This document shows, piece by piece, positions 7,688 through 14,953 of a DNA stretch of 21,171 nucleotides. The position numbers were made by a program, and so were the translations under genes. The stretch's first letter is position 1; every line of letters starts with the position of its first letter. Source of the DNA: CAJXVY01 sp031580995 (GTDB lineage: Bacteria > Actinomycetota > Actinomycetes > Actinomycetales > Microbacteriaceae); NCBI GenBank assembly GCA_031580995.1, contig JAVLCC010000017.1, forward strand, positions 1 to 21,171, written 5' to 3'. The notes under the pieces are model-generated. The model was not told where the DNA came from and ran no database searches. It saw nothing but the letters and a program-made list of their open reading frames with translations.

Positions 7688-7693
7688 ACTTTA
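7688..7693 (-). promoter_or_regulatory. Candidate -10 element of the thiamine operon, inside the MFS stop codon
   Basis: The minus strand reads TAAAGT over 7693-7688, a TAnnnT hexamer whose first three bases are the TAA stop of the MFS gene. A start 6-7 nt downstream would put +1 at about 7681, the first base before the riboswitch aptamer. No convincing -35 was identified. Read-through from the MFS gene is the alternative. Confidence 0.4.
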
Positions 7694-9376
7694 CTCGCTT
7701 TGCTCCCGAGCTGCATTCTCAGCTCGCTCTTGAGCAACACTTTTTGTTCTCAGTGGTATTTCTTTCACAAACCAGCTGGCAATGAAGGCAACAATCAAAA
7801 CACTTGCCCCCAAGGCAAACAGCGGACTGGCAGCCTCAACAAAACCGATAGTGAACGGAGCTGAAAGCCTGTCATCAACTCCGATTAGAAAACTTGAGTC
7901 TTCGGTGACAGTTGCCACTGATTGGTCACCATTAAGGATTTTTAGGATCTCTGTGTTTTTGGGATCTGAAACGACACTTGGGTCATTTAGTGCTGCGTTG
8001 AGATCAGATTGGATTGCTGGTCTTGCAAAAGCCCCTTGGATTGACTCGGTGACTCTTGAAAACAGAATGCTCAAAAAGATCGTTGCTCCCAGTGTTCCAC
8101 CCATTTGTCTGAAAAAGACAACACTTGAGGTTGCAACACCAATGTTTTTAGGCTCGACCGCGTTCTGGGTTGCAACGGTTGTTGTTTGCAATAACTGTCC
8201 TAAACCAAACCCAACAAAGAACATGCCGATTGCCATGATCCAATAGGGAAGATCTGGTGAAACCAGGAAAAACAGGTAGAGGTAACCAATAATCATGGTG
8301 GCTGTGCCGGTGTTTAGAAAGATGCGGTATTTGCCGGTAGCACTTGTAATTCTTCCGCTGAGAATACTGGCAACGAAGATTCCGCCAACCATTGGAAGCA
8401 TCTGGAAACCAGCTTGAGTTGGTGTTGAATCAAAGCCAACCTGCAGGATTAGCGGTATCACCAGTAGTGCCCCGAACATCCCCATTCCAATCAGGATGCC
8501 CATAAACGCAGTAATCGAAAATGTTGAAATTTTGAATATCCTCAAGGGAATCAATGCTGATTCACCCATCCGACGTTCAATCAAAATAAAACTCACCAAG
8601 CCAACGGCACTCATCGAATAAAGCAGGTAGGCAATGTCACTACCCCAACCCCAGTTGCGACCTTGTTCCAAAATCAACAAAAGTGGAACTACCGCCAAGA
8701 CAATGGCTGCAGCCCCCATAAAGTCAATTTTTTGTTTGAGTGGGGTATGCGGAACATGCAAAAAGCTATAAACCATAAACAGTGCCAATGCACCAATTGG
8801 AACATTGATCAAAAACACCCAACGCCAGCCATCAATAAATAAAAACTCATCGATTCCAGCAAACAACCCGCCAACAACTGGTCCCACAAGTGAACTCGTT
8901 CCAAACACTGCCAGGAACATCCCCTGATACTTGGCCCTCTCCCTTGGAGGAACGATGTCAGCAACAATGGTCAAAGCCAAGGAAAACAGCCCTCCACCTC
9001 CGATGCCCTGCAGGGCACGGAATGAAGCAAGCTCAATCATGGTGGTTGCGAAACCAGCCGCCACAGAGCCAATCATGAAAATACTGATGGCAATCAAAAA
9101 CAGATAGCGACGACCATAAATATCGCCAAGTTTTCCATACAAAGGCGTGGAGACTGTGGTGGTGATCAAATAAGCAGTGGTTGCCCAGGCCTGCAGATTC
9201 AACCCATCTAAGTCATCAGCGATTGTTCTGATAGCGGTTGCAACAATGGATTGGTCTAATGCTGCCAGGAACATCCCGGACATTAATCCAATCAGCACTA
9301 TCCAGATTTGTTTAGGGGTCATCTCACCAGATTGGGCAGCCTTGATGGCGTCCTCTCGGCGGTTTGTCTTTGCCAA
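7691..9376 (-). CDS. MFS drug/metabolite exporter, DHA2 (EmrB/QacA) family
   Basis: This 561-residue protein has about fourteen hydrophobic segments, as in the 14-helix DHA2 proton-driven exporters. Motif D1-like LDQSIVATAI is near residues 41-50, motif A GKLGDIYGRR follows helix 2, and a GxxxGPxxGG-type motif C occurs in helix 5 (SSLVGPVVGG). A charged C-terminal tail ends the protein. The exported compound is unknown. The start is a TTG at 9376 with AGG about 6 nt upstream; an internal ATG 18 codons later is an alternative that leaves all helices intact. It is divergent from the VanY-like gene with 27 bp between starts, and the thiamine riboswitch lies immediately downstream. Confidence 0.9.
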   Translation of the reverse strand: MAKTNRREDAIKAAQSGEMTPKQIWIVLIGLMSGMFLAALDQSIVATAIRTIADDLDGLNLQAWATTAYLITTTVSTPLYGKLGDIYGRRYLFLIAISIFMIGSVAAGFATTMIELASFRALQGIGGGGLFSLALTIVADIVPPRERAKYQGMFLAVFGTSSLVGPVVGGLFAGIDEFLFIDGWRWVFLINVPIGALALFMVYSFLHVPHTPLKQKIDFMGAAAIVLAVVPLLLILEQGRNWGWGSDIAYLLYSMSAVGLVSFILIERRMGESALIPLRIFKISTFSITAFMGILIGMGMFGALLVIPLILQVGFDSTPTQAGFQMLPMVGGIFVASILSGRITSATGKYRIFLNTGTATMIIGYLYLFFLVSPDLPYWIMAIGMFFVGFGLGQLLQTTTVATQNAVEPKNIGVATSSVVFFRQMGGTLGATIFLSILFSRVTESIQGAFARPAIQSDLNAALNDPSVVSDPKNTEILKILNGDQSVATVTEDSSFLIGVDDRLSAPFTIGFVEAASPLFALGASVLIVAFIASWFVKEIPLRTKSVAQERAENAAREQSE

Positions 9377-9391
9377 TGCGGCCTGACTTTC

Positions 9392-9397
9392 TAGGGT
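9392..9397 (+). promoter_or_regulatory. -10 element of the VanY-like carboxypeptidase gene (leaderless geometry)
   Basis: TAGGGT fits TAnnnT and ends 6 nt before the GTG at 9404. The embedded AGGG could instead act as a ribosome-binding site 7 nt from the GTG. Both readings favour GTG 9404 over the TTG at 9398. Confidence 0.45.
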
Positions 9398-9403
9398 TTG
9401 TCT

Positions 9404-10258
9404 GTGGCTAAGTTTAGAGGCAGAAACCGTTCCGGCTGGTTTGTTTTATTACCACCAGCTGTAATGGTGATTGCAGCTGGATTAATCCTTGGCCAGTCAG
9501 CTTTGTCTCCAAGTGAAGCTCAACCAAAACAGGTGAACTTTGATTTCCTCAACATCGACAATGAACCTGAAATTTCAAAAACTGAGCCCACTGAACCAGA
9601 GACAGCAATCGAACTTCCAGACCCACTTCCAAATCACTCGCTGGACAAAGCAGATTCTTTATATGTGGTGGTGAATAAACAAAGAGCACTGGATCCCATT
9701 GATTACTCACCAGAGGTAATAACCGTTGAGAGTGAATTTCTAGATAACTCCCGAGGCATCGAATTGGCTCCAGTTGCAGCAGAGGCTGTCATTGAAATGG
9801 CAGAACAAGCCCAAGAAGCAGGCGCCGGCACCCTGAAGCTAAATTCTGGATATAGAAGTTATGACTACCAAAGTGAGCTATTCATTGCCAAGATCGCTCA
9901 ATACGGTGAAGAGGAAGCGCTGGAGAGAAGTGCGAAGGCAGGTCACAGCGAACACCAAACGGGGCTGGCGGTTGATGTCAGTGAACCAAGTCAGGGGTGT
10001 GAAATCATGCAGTGTTTTGGTGACACCGAAGCAGGCATCTGGGTGAGCGAAAACGCATGGAGATTTGGTTACATCGTTCGCTATGAACTAGACCAAACAT
10101 CAATCACTGGTTATACCTATGAACCTTGGCATTTGAGATACGTAGGTCTTGAACTAGCAGAGCGTTATCACGAGGGCGGGTTTAACACTTTGGAAGAGTT
10201 CTGGGGATTGGATGCAGCGCCAGAATATTTAGCTTCGACCACTGAGGGAGCGGGCTAA
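9404..10258 (+). CDS. Membrane-anchored D-alanyl-D-alanine carboxypeptidase, VanY/M15 family
   Basis: The 284-residue protein has a short basic N-terminus, one membrane segment (about residues 11-32), an acidic proline-rich linker, then an M15B zinc peptidase domain. The family signature SxHxxGxAxD is seen as SEHQTGLAVD with zinc ligands H184 and D191. The second signature EPWH provides catalytic E240 and zinc ligand H243, and LNSGYRSY precedes them. It should trim terminal D-alanine from peptidoglycan stem peptides outside the cell. No vancomycin resistance genes are adjacent, so a housekeeping wall role is more likely than resistance. GTG 9404 is preferred from the upstream signals. Its 3' end overlaps the convergent membrane-protein gene by 30 bp. 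Confidence 0.92.
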   Translation: MAKFRGRNRSGWFVLLPPAVMVIAAGLILGQSALSPSEAQPKQVNFDFLNIDNEPEISKTEPTEPETAIELPDPLPNHSLDKADSLYVVVNKQRALDPIDYSPEVITVESEFLDNSRGIELAPVAAEAVIEMAEQAQEAGAGTLKLNSGYRSYDYQSELFIAKIAQYGEEEALERSAKAGHSEHQTGLAVDVSEPSQGCEIMQCFGDTEAGIWVSENAWRFGYIVRYELDQTSITGYTYEPWHLRYVGLELAERYHEGGFNTLEEFWGLDAAPEYLASTTEGAG

Positions 10259-10648
10259 CTGGCTGAAATAGGCGATTGAGAATGCAAATCCGATGCCTGC
10301 GTAGGTCAAATTGAACCAGTTGTATTCCGCTGGAATCAGAAGCGAAAATGCACCTAAACCAAATGCCGCCAGCATCATTGTCCAACCCGCAATCCGAACA
10401 CCAAACTGAGATGCGGAGATGCTCACCATGGCCATGTTTCCAGTCAGAGCAATCAGGGTGATGGCAATCAGCATCATCGCCCAGACCAAGGGTTCATTCA
10501 CCGCAAATCCAAGTAGTTCAATAAAGGCTTTGGGGAAGATTAGAAGTGCGAATGCGGAGATGCCAAAAAAGATCGCACCAACCAATAGGATGATGCGTAT
10601 GATTCTCACGCCTGGGATTGTGTCCACGGATAAAAATAGTAAAGTCAC
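10229..10648 (-). CDS. Four-helix integral membrane protein, unknown function
   Basis: The 139-residue product contains four hydrophobic segments, about residues 15-38, 52-72, 83-103 and 110-130, with short connecting loops and a basic C-terminus. This is a small integral membrane protein with no motif I recognise. The GTG at 10648 has a GGG about 5 nt upstream; a second GTG at 10627 is possible and would give 132 residues. A reverse-strand TAGGTT at 10665-10660 could be its -10. It is divergent from pheA (28 bp between starts) and overlaps the VanY-like gene end to end. Confidence 0.7.
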   Translation of the reverse strand: MTLLFLSVDTIPGVRIIRIILLVGAIFFGISAFALLIFPKAFIELLGFAVNEPLVWAMMLIAITLIALTGNMAMVSISASQFGVRIAGWTMMLAAFGLGAFSLLIPAEYNWFNLTYAGIGFAFSIAYFSQLARSLSGRS

Positions 10649-10663
10649 CGACGCCCGTTAACC

Positions 10664-10669
10664 TAATGT
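10664..10669 (+). promoter_or_regulatory. -10 element of pheA (leaderless geometry)
   Basis: TAATGT ends 7 nt before the pheA ATG at 10677, and the interval is A/T-rich without a ribosome-binding site. The reverse-strand TAGGTT (10660-10665) for the divergent gene shares two bases with it. Confidence 0.45.
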
Positions 10670-10676
10670 TAATTTT

Positions 10677-11591
10677 ATGAGCCCAGAAACCATCGCCTAC
10701 CTAGGACCTCGCGGAACATTCACCGAAGAGGCAGTGAATCTGCTCAGCCCCAAACAAACCCTCCCAGTTGGCTCAGTTGCGGAGGCTTTAGATCTAGTAG
10801 TTTCCAAAACAGCAGGGCGGGCAGTTATCCCAGTTGAAAACTCAATTGAGGGAAGTGTCAGTGCCACAAGTGATGCCCTAGCCAACATCCCTGGAATTCA
10901 GATTTATTCAGAAAACCTAATCCCAGTTCGCTTCGTCCTTGCCTCCAAGGGCAAAAAACTAGGCGAGATAGAAAAAGTTCTAACTCACCCTGTTGCTTAT
11001 GCGCAATCAAGAAAATGGCTTAGTGAAAACCTAAACAACCACCAACACATACCAGCAGCATCAACCGCAGCTGCCGCTAAGGCTCTGAGTGAATCTGAGA
11101 TTGCTGATGCTGCGGTGGTGGCCCCTGCGGCAGCAGAGATTTATGGACTGGATGTTTTAGCAACCGACATTGGCGAGAATAAAAATGCTCAAACGAGGTT
11201 TATTGAAGTTGGCCTCAAAGGTCTCGCTCCAGCGAGAACAGGCAAAGACAAAACCAGCCTGATTGTTGAATTGCCCGATGACAAACCAGGTGGGTTATTG
11301 GAAATGCTGGAACAGTTCAGTGTTCGAGGCATCAACCTCTCAAGAATTGAATCAAGACCAATCGGTGATGCCTTCGGCAGATATCGTTTTTATGTTGATG
11401 CCCAAGGGCATTTAGATGACAAGGCAATCAGCGAAGCAATGATGGGTCTTCACAGATTTAGCCCGAAGGTTACTTTCTTAGGAAGCTACCCAAGAGCAGA
11501 TCAGCAAGCTAGTGATCACCTAGGAAACAACACTGATGAAAATTACAACAGCGCCAAGTCTTGGCTGGATTCACTAACAGGCGACCAATAA
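10677..11591 (+). CDS. pheA: Prephenate dehydratase
   Basis: The 304-residue monofunctional enzyme converts prephenate to phenylpyruvate in phenylalanine synthesis. The N-terminus shows YLGPRGTFTEEA at residues 8-19, and IPVENSIEGSV follows in the first lobe. The catalytic TRF triplet is at residues 173-175 within NAQTRF. A C-terminal ACT domain, about residues 195-272, holds GGLLEML and ESRP, the two segments that bind phenylalanine for feedback inhibition. No chorismate mutase domain is fused. Length is normal for Actinobacteria. The last 18 bp overlap the convergent lipid kinase gene. Confidence 0.95.
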   Translation: MSPETIAYLGPRGTFTEEAVNLLSPKQTLPVGSVAEALDLVVSKTAGRAVIPVENSIEGSVSATSDALANIPGIQIYSENLIPVRFVLASKGKKLGEIEKVLTHPVAYAQSRKWLSENLNNHQHIPAASTAAAAKALSESEIADAAVVAPAAAEIYGLDVLATDIGENKNAQTRFIEVGLKGLAPARTGKDKTSLIVELPDDKPGGLLEMLEQFSVRGINLSRIESRPIGDAFGRYRFYVDAQGHLDDKAISEAMMGLHRFSPKVTFLGSYPRADQQASDHLGNNTDENYNSAKSWLDSLTGDQ

Positions 11592-12470
11592 AGCCTTTGG
11601 GATTACCTCGAAGCTAACTTTGCTGACCGCTTTGATCGGGTCCCCATCCACCTGCAATGTGCACTCGGTTTCACTTTCAACCTTGATCTTTTTCCCACGA
11701 AGATATTCAAGAGATTTCAAATCAGCGGTTGCATCCATGATTCTTCTTCCCAACACCAAGGGCCTCACAAACCTGTTTTGCCAAGTGATGCGACCCAAAA
11801 CATCAACCCAGTTCCAGATCCATCTCGGTCCAATCACCGCAACGTCTAGGTTTCCATCATCAACACGTGCATCAGGGATCAGTTCAACGTGACCTGGAAG
11901 CGTTCCGGTGTTGGCAATGATTAGCGTTAGCACCTTCACTCTCCGGGGTTCAGCTCCATCAACGGTGACATTGAATTTTTGAAACTTGGCCGGCAATGCT
12001 CTGATGCCACCTTCTATATAGGCAACCCAGCCGATGCGGCGCTTTAGCTTGCTGTCGGTTTTTTCCATGATTTTGGCATCTAGTCCAAGCCCTGCAATTC
12101 CTGTGAAGAACAGTGCAGGCTCAGCCGCCACTTTGGCTTTGCCAATGTCTATTTCACGGATTTCTCCATCGAGTGCAGTCTTGGCCGCATGCTCAACATC
12201 CAATGAGATTCCTAGGTTTCGAGCCAAGATGTTGCCTGTTCCAACGGGGATTATGCCAATGGGGATTTTGATGTGATTTTCCATCAGGTGCTGAACAACT
12301 TGCCGAAGCGTCCCATCACCACCAGCAACAATGCAGCGGTCGAAATCACTTAGATCTAAGACTTCATCTTCTAGGTTCTCGGCTTTGATAAGCGTGGCTC
12401 CAACAAACAGTCTGGCAAGTCTTTGCTCAGCTATTTTCTTTGGATTAAACACCACTGCGATACCGCTCAC
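11574..12470 (-). CDS. Diacylglycerol kinase-like lipid kinase (YegS/BmrU type)
   Basis: The 298-residue protein carries the DAGK catalytic domain. It begins with the usual VVFNPKK strand, the nucleotide-binding GGDGT is at residues 50-54, and the PVGTGN loop ends at residue 80. A C-terminal beta-rich lobe containing the EVDG-like 'QVDGDP' segment is typical of YegS/DgkB proteins. It probably phosphorylates diacylglycerol or a related lipid at the membrane. The start is GTG 12470, preceded 6 nt upstream by a TAGGCT hexamer, and the gene is divergent from serS. The substrate cannot be distinguished from sphingoid-type lipids by sequence alone. Confidence 0.88.
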   Translation of the reverse strand: MSGIAVVFNPKKIAEQRLARLFVGATLIKAENLEDEVLDLSDFDRCIVAGGDGTLRQVVQHLMENHIKIPIGIIPVGTGNILARNLGISLDVEHAAKTALDGEIREIDIGKAKVAAEPALFFTGIAGLGLDAKIMEKTDSKLKRRIGWVAYIEGGIRALPAKFQKFNVTVDGAEPRRVKVLTLIIANTGTLPGHVELIPDARVDDGNLDVAVIGPRWIWNWVDVLGRITWQNRFVRPLVLGRRIMDATADLKSLEYLRGKKIKVESETECTLQVDGDPIKAVSKVSFEVIPKALLVAC

Positions 12471-12476
12471 CTACCC

Positions 12477-12498
12477 AGCCTATAAAGCTCGCTAGGCT
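12477..12498. promoter_or_regulatory. Divergent pair of identical -10 elements for the lipid kinase and serS
   Basis: The minus strand reads TAGGCT over 12482-12477, and the plus strand reads the same hexamer TAGGCT at 12493-12498. Each ends 6 nt before a GTG start (12470 and 12505). The whole divergent interval is 34 bp, so the two promoters must overlap each other and the opposing coding starts. Leaderless transcription from both is inferred. Confidence 0.55.
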
Positions 12499-12504
12499 AG
12501 AGGG

Positions 12505-13761
12505 GTGATTGATGTCAATCTCTTGAGAGAAAACCCCGAAATAATCCGCGCCAGCCAGGTTGCCCGTGGAGCTGATGAGTCACTGGTTGACAAAGCAATC
12601 GAGGCGGACAAACATCGTCGTTCAAAACAATCAGAATTTGAAACTTTAAGGGCCGAGCAAAATGCTCATGGCAAATTGGTAGCCCAGGCGCCCAAGGAAG
12701 AAAAACAAGCCATGGTTGATCAAGCCAAGGAGCTTTCCACCAAGGTGAAAAAACTTGAAGCTGAGGCCGATCAGGCAGCCCAAGAAGTGTTTGAACTCAT
12801 GATGAAAATCGACAATGTGATTCTTGATGGCGTTCCCGCAGGCGGAGAGGATGACTTCGTTGTCCTCAAAGAAGTTGGTGAAATCAAAGACTTCGACTTT
12901 GAAGCCAAAGACCACCTGCAACTCGGTGAGGCTCTAGACATCATTGACACTGAACGTGGCGCAAAGGTTTCAGGTGCGAGGTTTTATTTCCTCAAGGGAG
13001 CTGGTGCGCAACTAGAGCTTGCAATCATGAACATGGGCCTAAACCTTGCAATTGAAAATGGCTTCACCCCAGCAATCACCCCAACACTTGTCAGGCCAGA
13101 AACAATGGCGGGAACAGGGTTTTTGGGAGAGCACTCAGCTGAGGTTTATTACTTAGAAAACGATGATTTATACCTAACTGGAACTAGCGAGGTTGCCCTA
13201 GCTGGATTGCACTCAGATGAAATCATTGATCCCGAACAGCCAATCAGATACGCAGGCTGGTCGACTTGTTATCGTCGCGAGGCTGGAGCTCATGGCAAGG
13301 ACACCAAGGGAATCTTGAGGGTTCATCAGTTCAACAAACTAGAAATGTTTAGCTATTGCCATCCAGATCAAGCCCAAGCGGAACACGAGAGATTGCTTGC
13401 ATGGCAGGAACAGATGTTGCAGGCATGTGAGCTTCCTTACAGAGTGATAGATGTTGCAGCTGGAGATTTGGGAAGCAGTGCTGCAAAAAAATACGACGTT
13501 GAAGCCTGGGTTCCAACCCAAGGGAAATACCGTGAGCTAACTTCCACCTCCAACTGCACGACCTTTCAAGCCAGAAGATTGAACACAAGATTCAAAGTTG
13601 ATGGCAAAACCCAACCGGTTGCAACACTGAATGGAACATTGGCCACCACTCGTTGGTTGGTAGCGATATTGGAAAATCACCAGCGCGAGGATGGAACTGT
13701 TTATGTTCCGAAAGCGCTGCAGGCCTTCATCGGCAAAGAGATTATTGAACCAAAGGGATAA
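12505..13761 (+). CDS. serS: Seryl-tRNA synthetase
   Basis: The 418-residue class II synthetase charges tRNA-Ser. Residues about 25-100 form the long charged antiparallel coiled coil that contacts the long variable arm. Motif 1 lies around TPTLVRPETM, motif 2 is the YRREAGAHGKDTKG region and motif 3 is NGTLATTRWLVAILENHQ. Length is normal. The GTG start follows a -10-like hexamer at 6 nt with no spaced ribosome-binding site. The next gene begins directly after the TAA. One of its substrates, tRNA-Ser(TGA), is encoded about 0.85 kb downstream. Confidence 0.97.
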   Translation: MIDVNLLRENPEIIRASQVARGADESLVDKAIEADKHRRSKQSEFETLRAEQNAHGKLVAQAPKEEKQAMVDQAKELSTKVKKLEAEADQAAQEVFELMMKIDNVILDGVPAGGEDDFVVLKEVGEIKDFDFEAKDHLQLGEALDIIDTERGAKVSGARFYFLKGAGAQLELAIMNMGLNLAIENGFTPAITPTLVRPETMAGTGFLGEHSAEVYYLENDDLYLTGTSEVALAGLHSDEIIDPEQPIRYAGWSTCYRREAGAHGKDTKGILRVHQFNKLEMFSYCHPDQAQAEHERLLAWQEQMLQACELPYRVIDVAAGDLGSSAAKKYDVEAWVPTQGKYRELTSTSNCTTFQARRLNTRFKVDGKTQPVATLNGTLATTRWLVAILENHQREDGTVYVPKALQAFIGKEIIEPKG

Positions 13762-14580
13762 ATGAGTCGCTGGTTAGTAGCGCTAGATATTGATGGAACC
13801 ATCGTCCACGACGATGGTTTTCTCTCGCCGAAGGTATACGAGCAGGTGCAGAGAGTTAAAAGCCTTGGTCACGAGGTGGTGATTGCCACCGGTCGCTCCG
13901 CTGCAAACTCCTATCCAATTGCCCGGGAGCTAGATTTCCCAGGAGAAAATGCAGTCGCATCAAACGGTGCTGTTAGCTATCGCTATGACAATCAGGGTTT
14001 TGAAGTCGTTGAGGTGGAGAGTTTTGACCCAGCTCCAGTTTTGAATCGCTTAATTGAGGTAATCCCCGATGCGCACTTCGCAGTTGAGGATTTAGACGGA
14101 AGCTACAGATTTCATAAACCTTTTCCGGTTTATGCACTTGGAGAGGAAAACTTCGAGACACCTTTGGAGCAATTACTTCACCACCCGGTAAGCAGGGTTG
14201 TGGTTTTATCTCCATCTCATGATGTTGAGCAATTTCTAACTCTCATGAGACAAGTTGGCTTGCATTCAGTGAGCTATTCAATTGGCTATACCGCTTGGTT
14301 GGATATTGCCCCGGATGGTGTCCACAAAGGTCACGGGTTAGAAAAGCTTCGGCAGAAACTCGAGATAGATCCCAAGCGGGTTATCTGCATTGGCGATGGA
14401 AGAAATGACATCGAAATGTTTCAGTGGGCAAAAAACGCAGGTGGCCATAGTTTTGCCATGGGTCAAGCACCTGATGAGGTGAAGCTTGCAGCAACTGCAG
14501 TCACCGCATCTGTTGAACAAGATGGAGTGGCAGAGGTGCTCTCGGGGTTTGAGGGCCTGGAGTTCATCCATGCAAACTAG
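13762..14580 (+). CDS. HAD-superfamily phosphatase, Cof subfamily
   Basis: This 272-residue hydrolase has motif I DIDGT with nucleophile D9 and D11, motif II in the IATGRS segment, a cap domain of type C2 in the middle, and motif IV GDGRND with D212 and D216. A lysine precedes it in GVHKGHGL. Cof-type enzymes dephosphorylate small metabolites such as sugar phosphates or cofactors; the substrate here is unknown. The ATG abuts the serS stop with no gap, so translation is coupled. The pairing of serS with a Cof-type phosphatase is a known arrangement in Actinobacteria by my recollection. Confidence 0.9.
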   Translation: MSRWLVALDIDGTIVHDDGFLSPKVYEQVQRVKSLGHEVVIATGRSAANSYPIARELDFPGENAVASNGAVSYRYDNQGFEVVEVESFDPAPVLNRLIEVIPDAHFAVEDLDGSYRFHKPFPVYALGEENFETPLEQLLHHPVSRVVVLSPSHDVEQFLTLMRQVGLHSVSYSIGYTAWLDIAPDGVHKGHGLEKLRQKLEIDPKRVICIGDGRNDIEMFQWAKNAGGHSFAMGQAPDEVKLAATAVTASVEQDGVAEVLSGFEGLEFIHAN

Positions 14581-14593
14581 AGCAATTTTCGTA

Positions 14594-14599
14594 TAGACT
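14594..14599 (+). promoter_or_regulatory. -10 element of the tRNA-Ser gene
   Basis: TAGACT, preceded by TA to give TATAGACT, ends 7 nt before the first base of the mature tRNA (14607). Normal -10 to +1 spacing would place transcription start within about one base of the mature 5' end. No clear -35 was seen. Confidence 0.5.
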
Positions 14600-14606
14600 C
14601 TCCCGC

Positions 14607-14694
14607 GGAGGTCTGTCCGAGCGGCCGATGGAGCTGGTCTTGAAAACCAGTGGGCAGAAATGTCTCGTGGGTTCGAATCCCACGGCCTCCGCCA
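14607..14694 (+). tRNA. tRNA-Ser (anticodon TGA), CCA encoded
   Basis: The acceptor stem pairs GGAGGTC (14607-14613) with GGCCTCC (14684-14690), including one G-U pair. It is followed by discriminator G14691 and encoded CCA at 14692-14694. The anticodon stem CTGGT/ACCAG holds loop CTTGAAA with anticodon TGA at 14641-14643, and a long variable arm and GTTCGAATC T-loop follow. It reads UCA and probably other UCN serine codons. Confidence 0.97.
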
Positions 14695-14696
14695 TA

Positions 14697-14718
14697 ACGG
14701 GCCCAAGGGCCCGTTTTT
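14697..14718 (+). terminator. Rho-independent terminator after tRNA-Ser
   Basis: A GC-rich inverted repeat ACGGGCCC/GGGCCCGT is followed by five T. It begins 2 nt after the tRNA CCA end. It is the only classic hairpin-plus-T-run terminator seen at a gene end in this window. Confidence 0.85.
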
Positions 14719-14738
14719 CCCTTAAGAACTATTTATCT

Positions 14739-14764
14739 GACAGTTGTTTTCATCTAAAACTGTC
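14739..14764. repeat. Inverted repeat GACAGTT / AACTGTC
   Basis: GACAGTT at 14739-14745 and AACTGTC at 14758-14764 are perfect 7-bp inverted arms separated by 12 nt. Further AACTGT or ACAGTT half-sites follow at 14768-14773, 14784-14789 and 14847-14852. They may be operator half-sites or chance in A/T-rich DNA. Confidence 0.4.
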
Positions 14765-14770
14765 AAAAAC

Positions 14771-14784
14771 TGTAAACGCTTACA
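14771..14784. promoter_or_regulatory. LacI-family-type operator 1 of the sugar importer operon
   Basis: TGTAAACGCTTACA is a near-perfect palindrome around a central CG, the hallmark of LacI/GalR/CcpA-type operators. It lies 170 bp upstream of the sugar-binding-protein start. The second site shares TGnAAnCGCTTACA. Confidence 0.6.
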
Positions 14785-14788
14785 ACTG

Positions 14789-14817
14789 TTAACTCGGGGA
14801 ACAAGAGAGTGTAGATA
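14789..14817 (+). promoter_or_regulatory. Candidate promoter of the sugar importer operon
   Basis: TTAACT (14789-14794) and TAGATA (14812-14817) are 17 bp apart and lie between the two operator sites, so a bound repressor could block or loop across them. An alternative -10, TATGGT, is at 14874-14879. If used, it would give a 68-nt leader containing the small hairpin TCTCGC/GCGAGA at 14890-14906. The choice cannot be made by eye. Confidence 0.3.
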
Positions 14818-14835
14818 AAGACTTCGTTATCAAAT

Positions 14836-14849
14836 TGAAACCGCTTACA
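14836..14849. promoter_or_regulatory. LacI-family-type operator 2 of the sugar importer operon
   Basis: TGAAACCGCTTACA shares the central CG and the CGCTTACA half with operator 1. Centre-to-centre distance is 65 bp, about six helical turns, which suits cooperative binding or looping by a tetrameric repressor. The cognate regulator is not in the window. Confidence 0.55.
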
Positions 14850-14953
14850 GTTCTTTACAGCCTCTCGTTTACCTATGGTTAAGGTGCGCTCTCGCAGAGG
14901 GCGAGATATCCAAGTTTTTGGAAATCGAAGTTATCTGAAAGGACAGAAAAACT

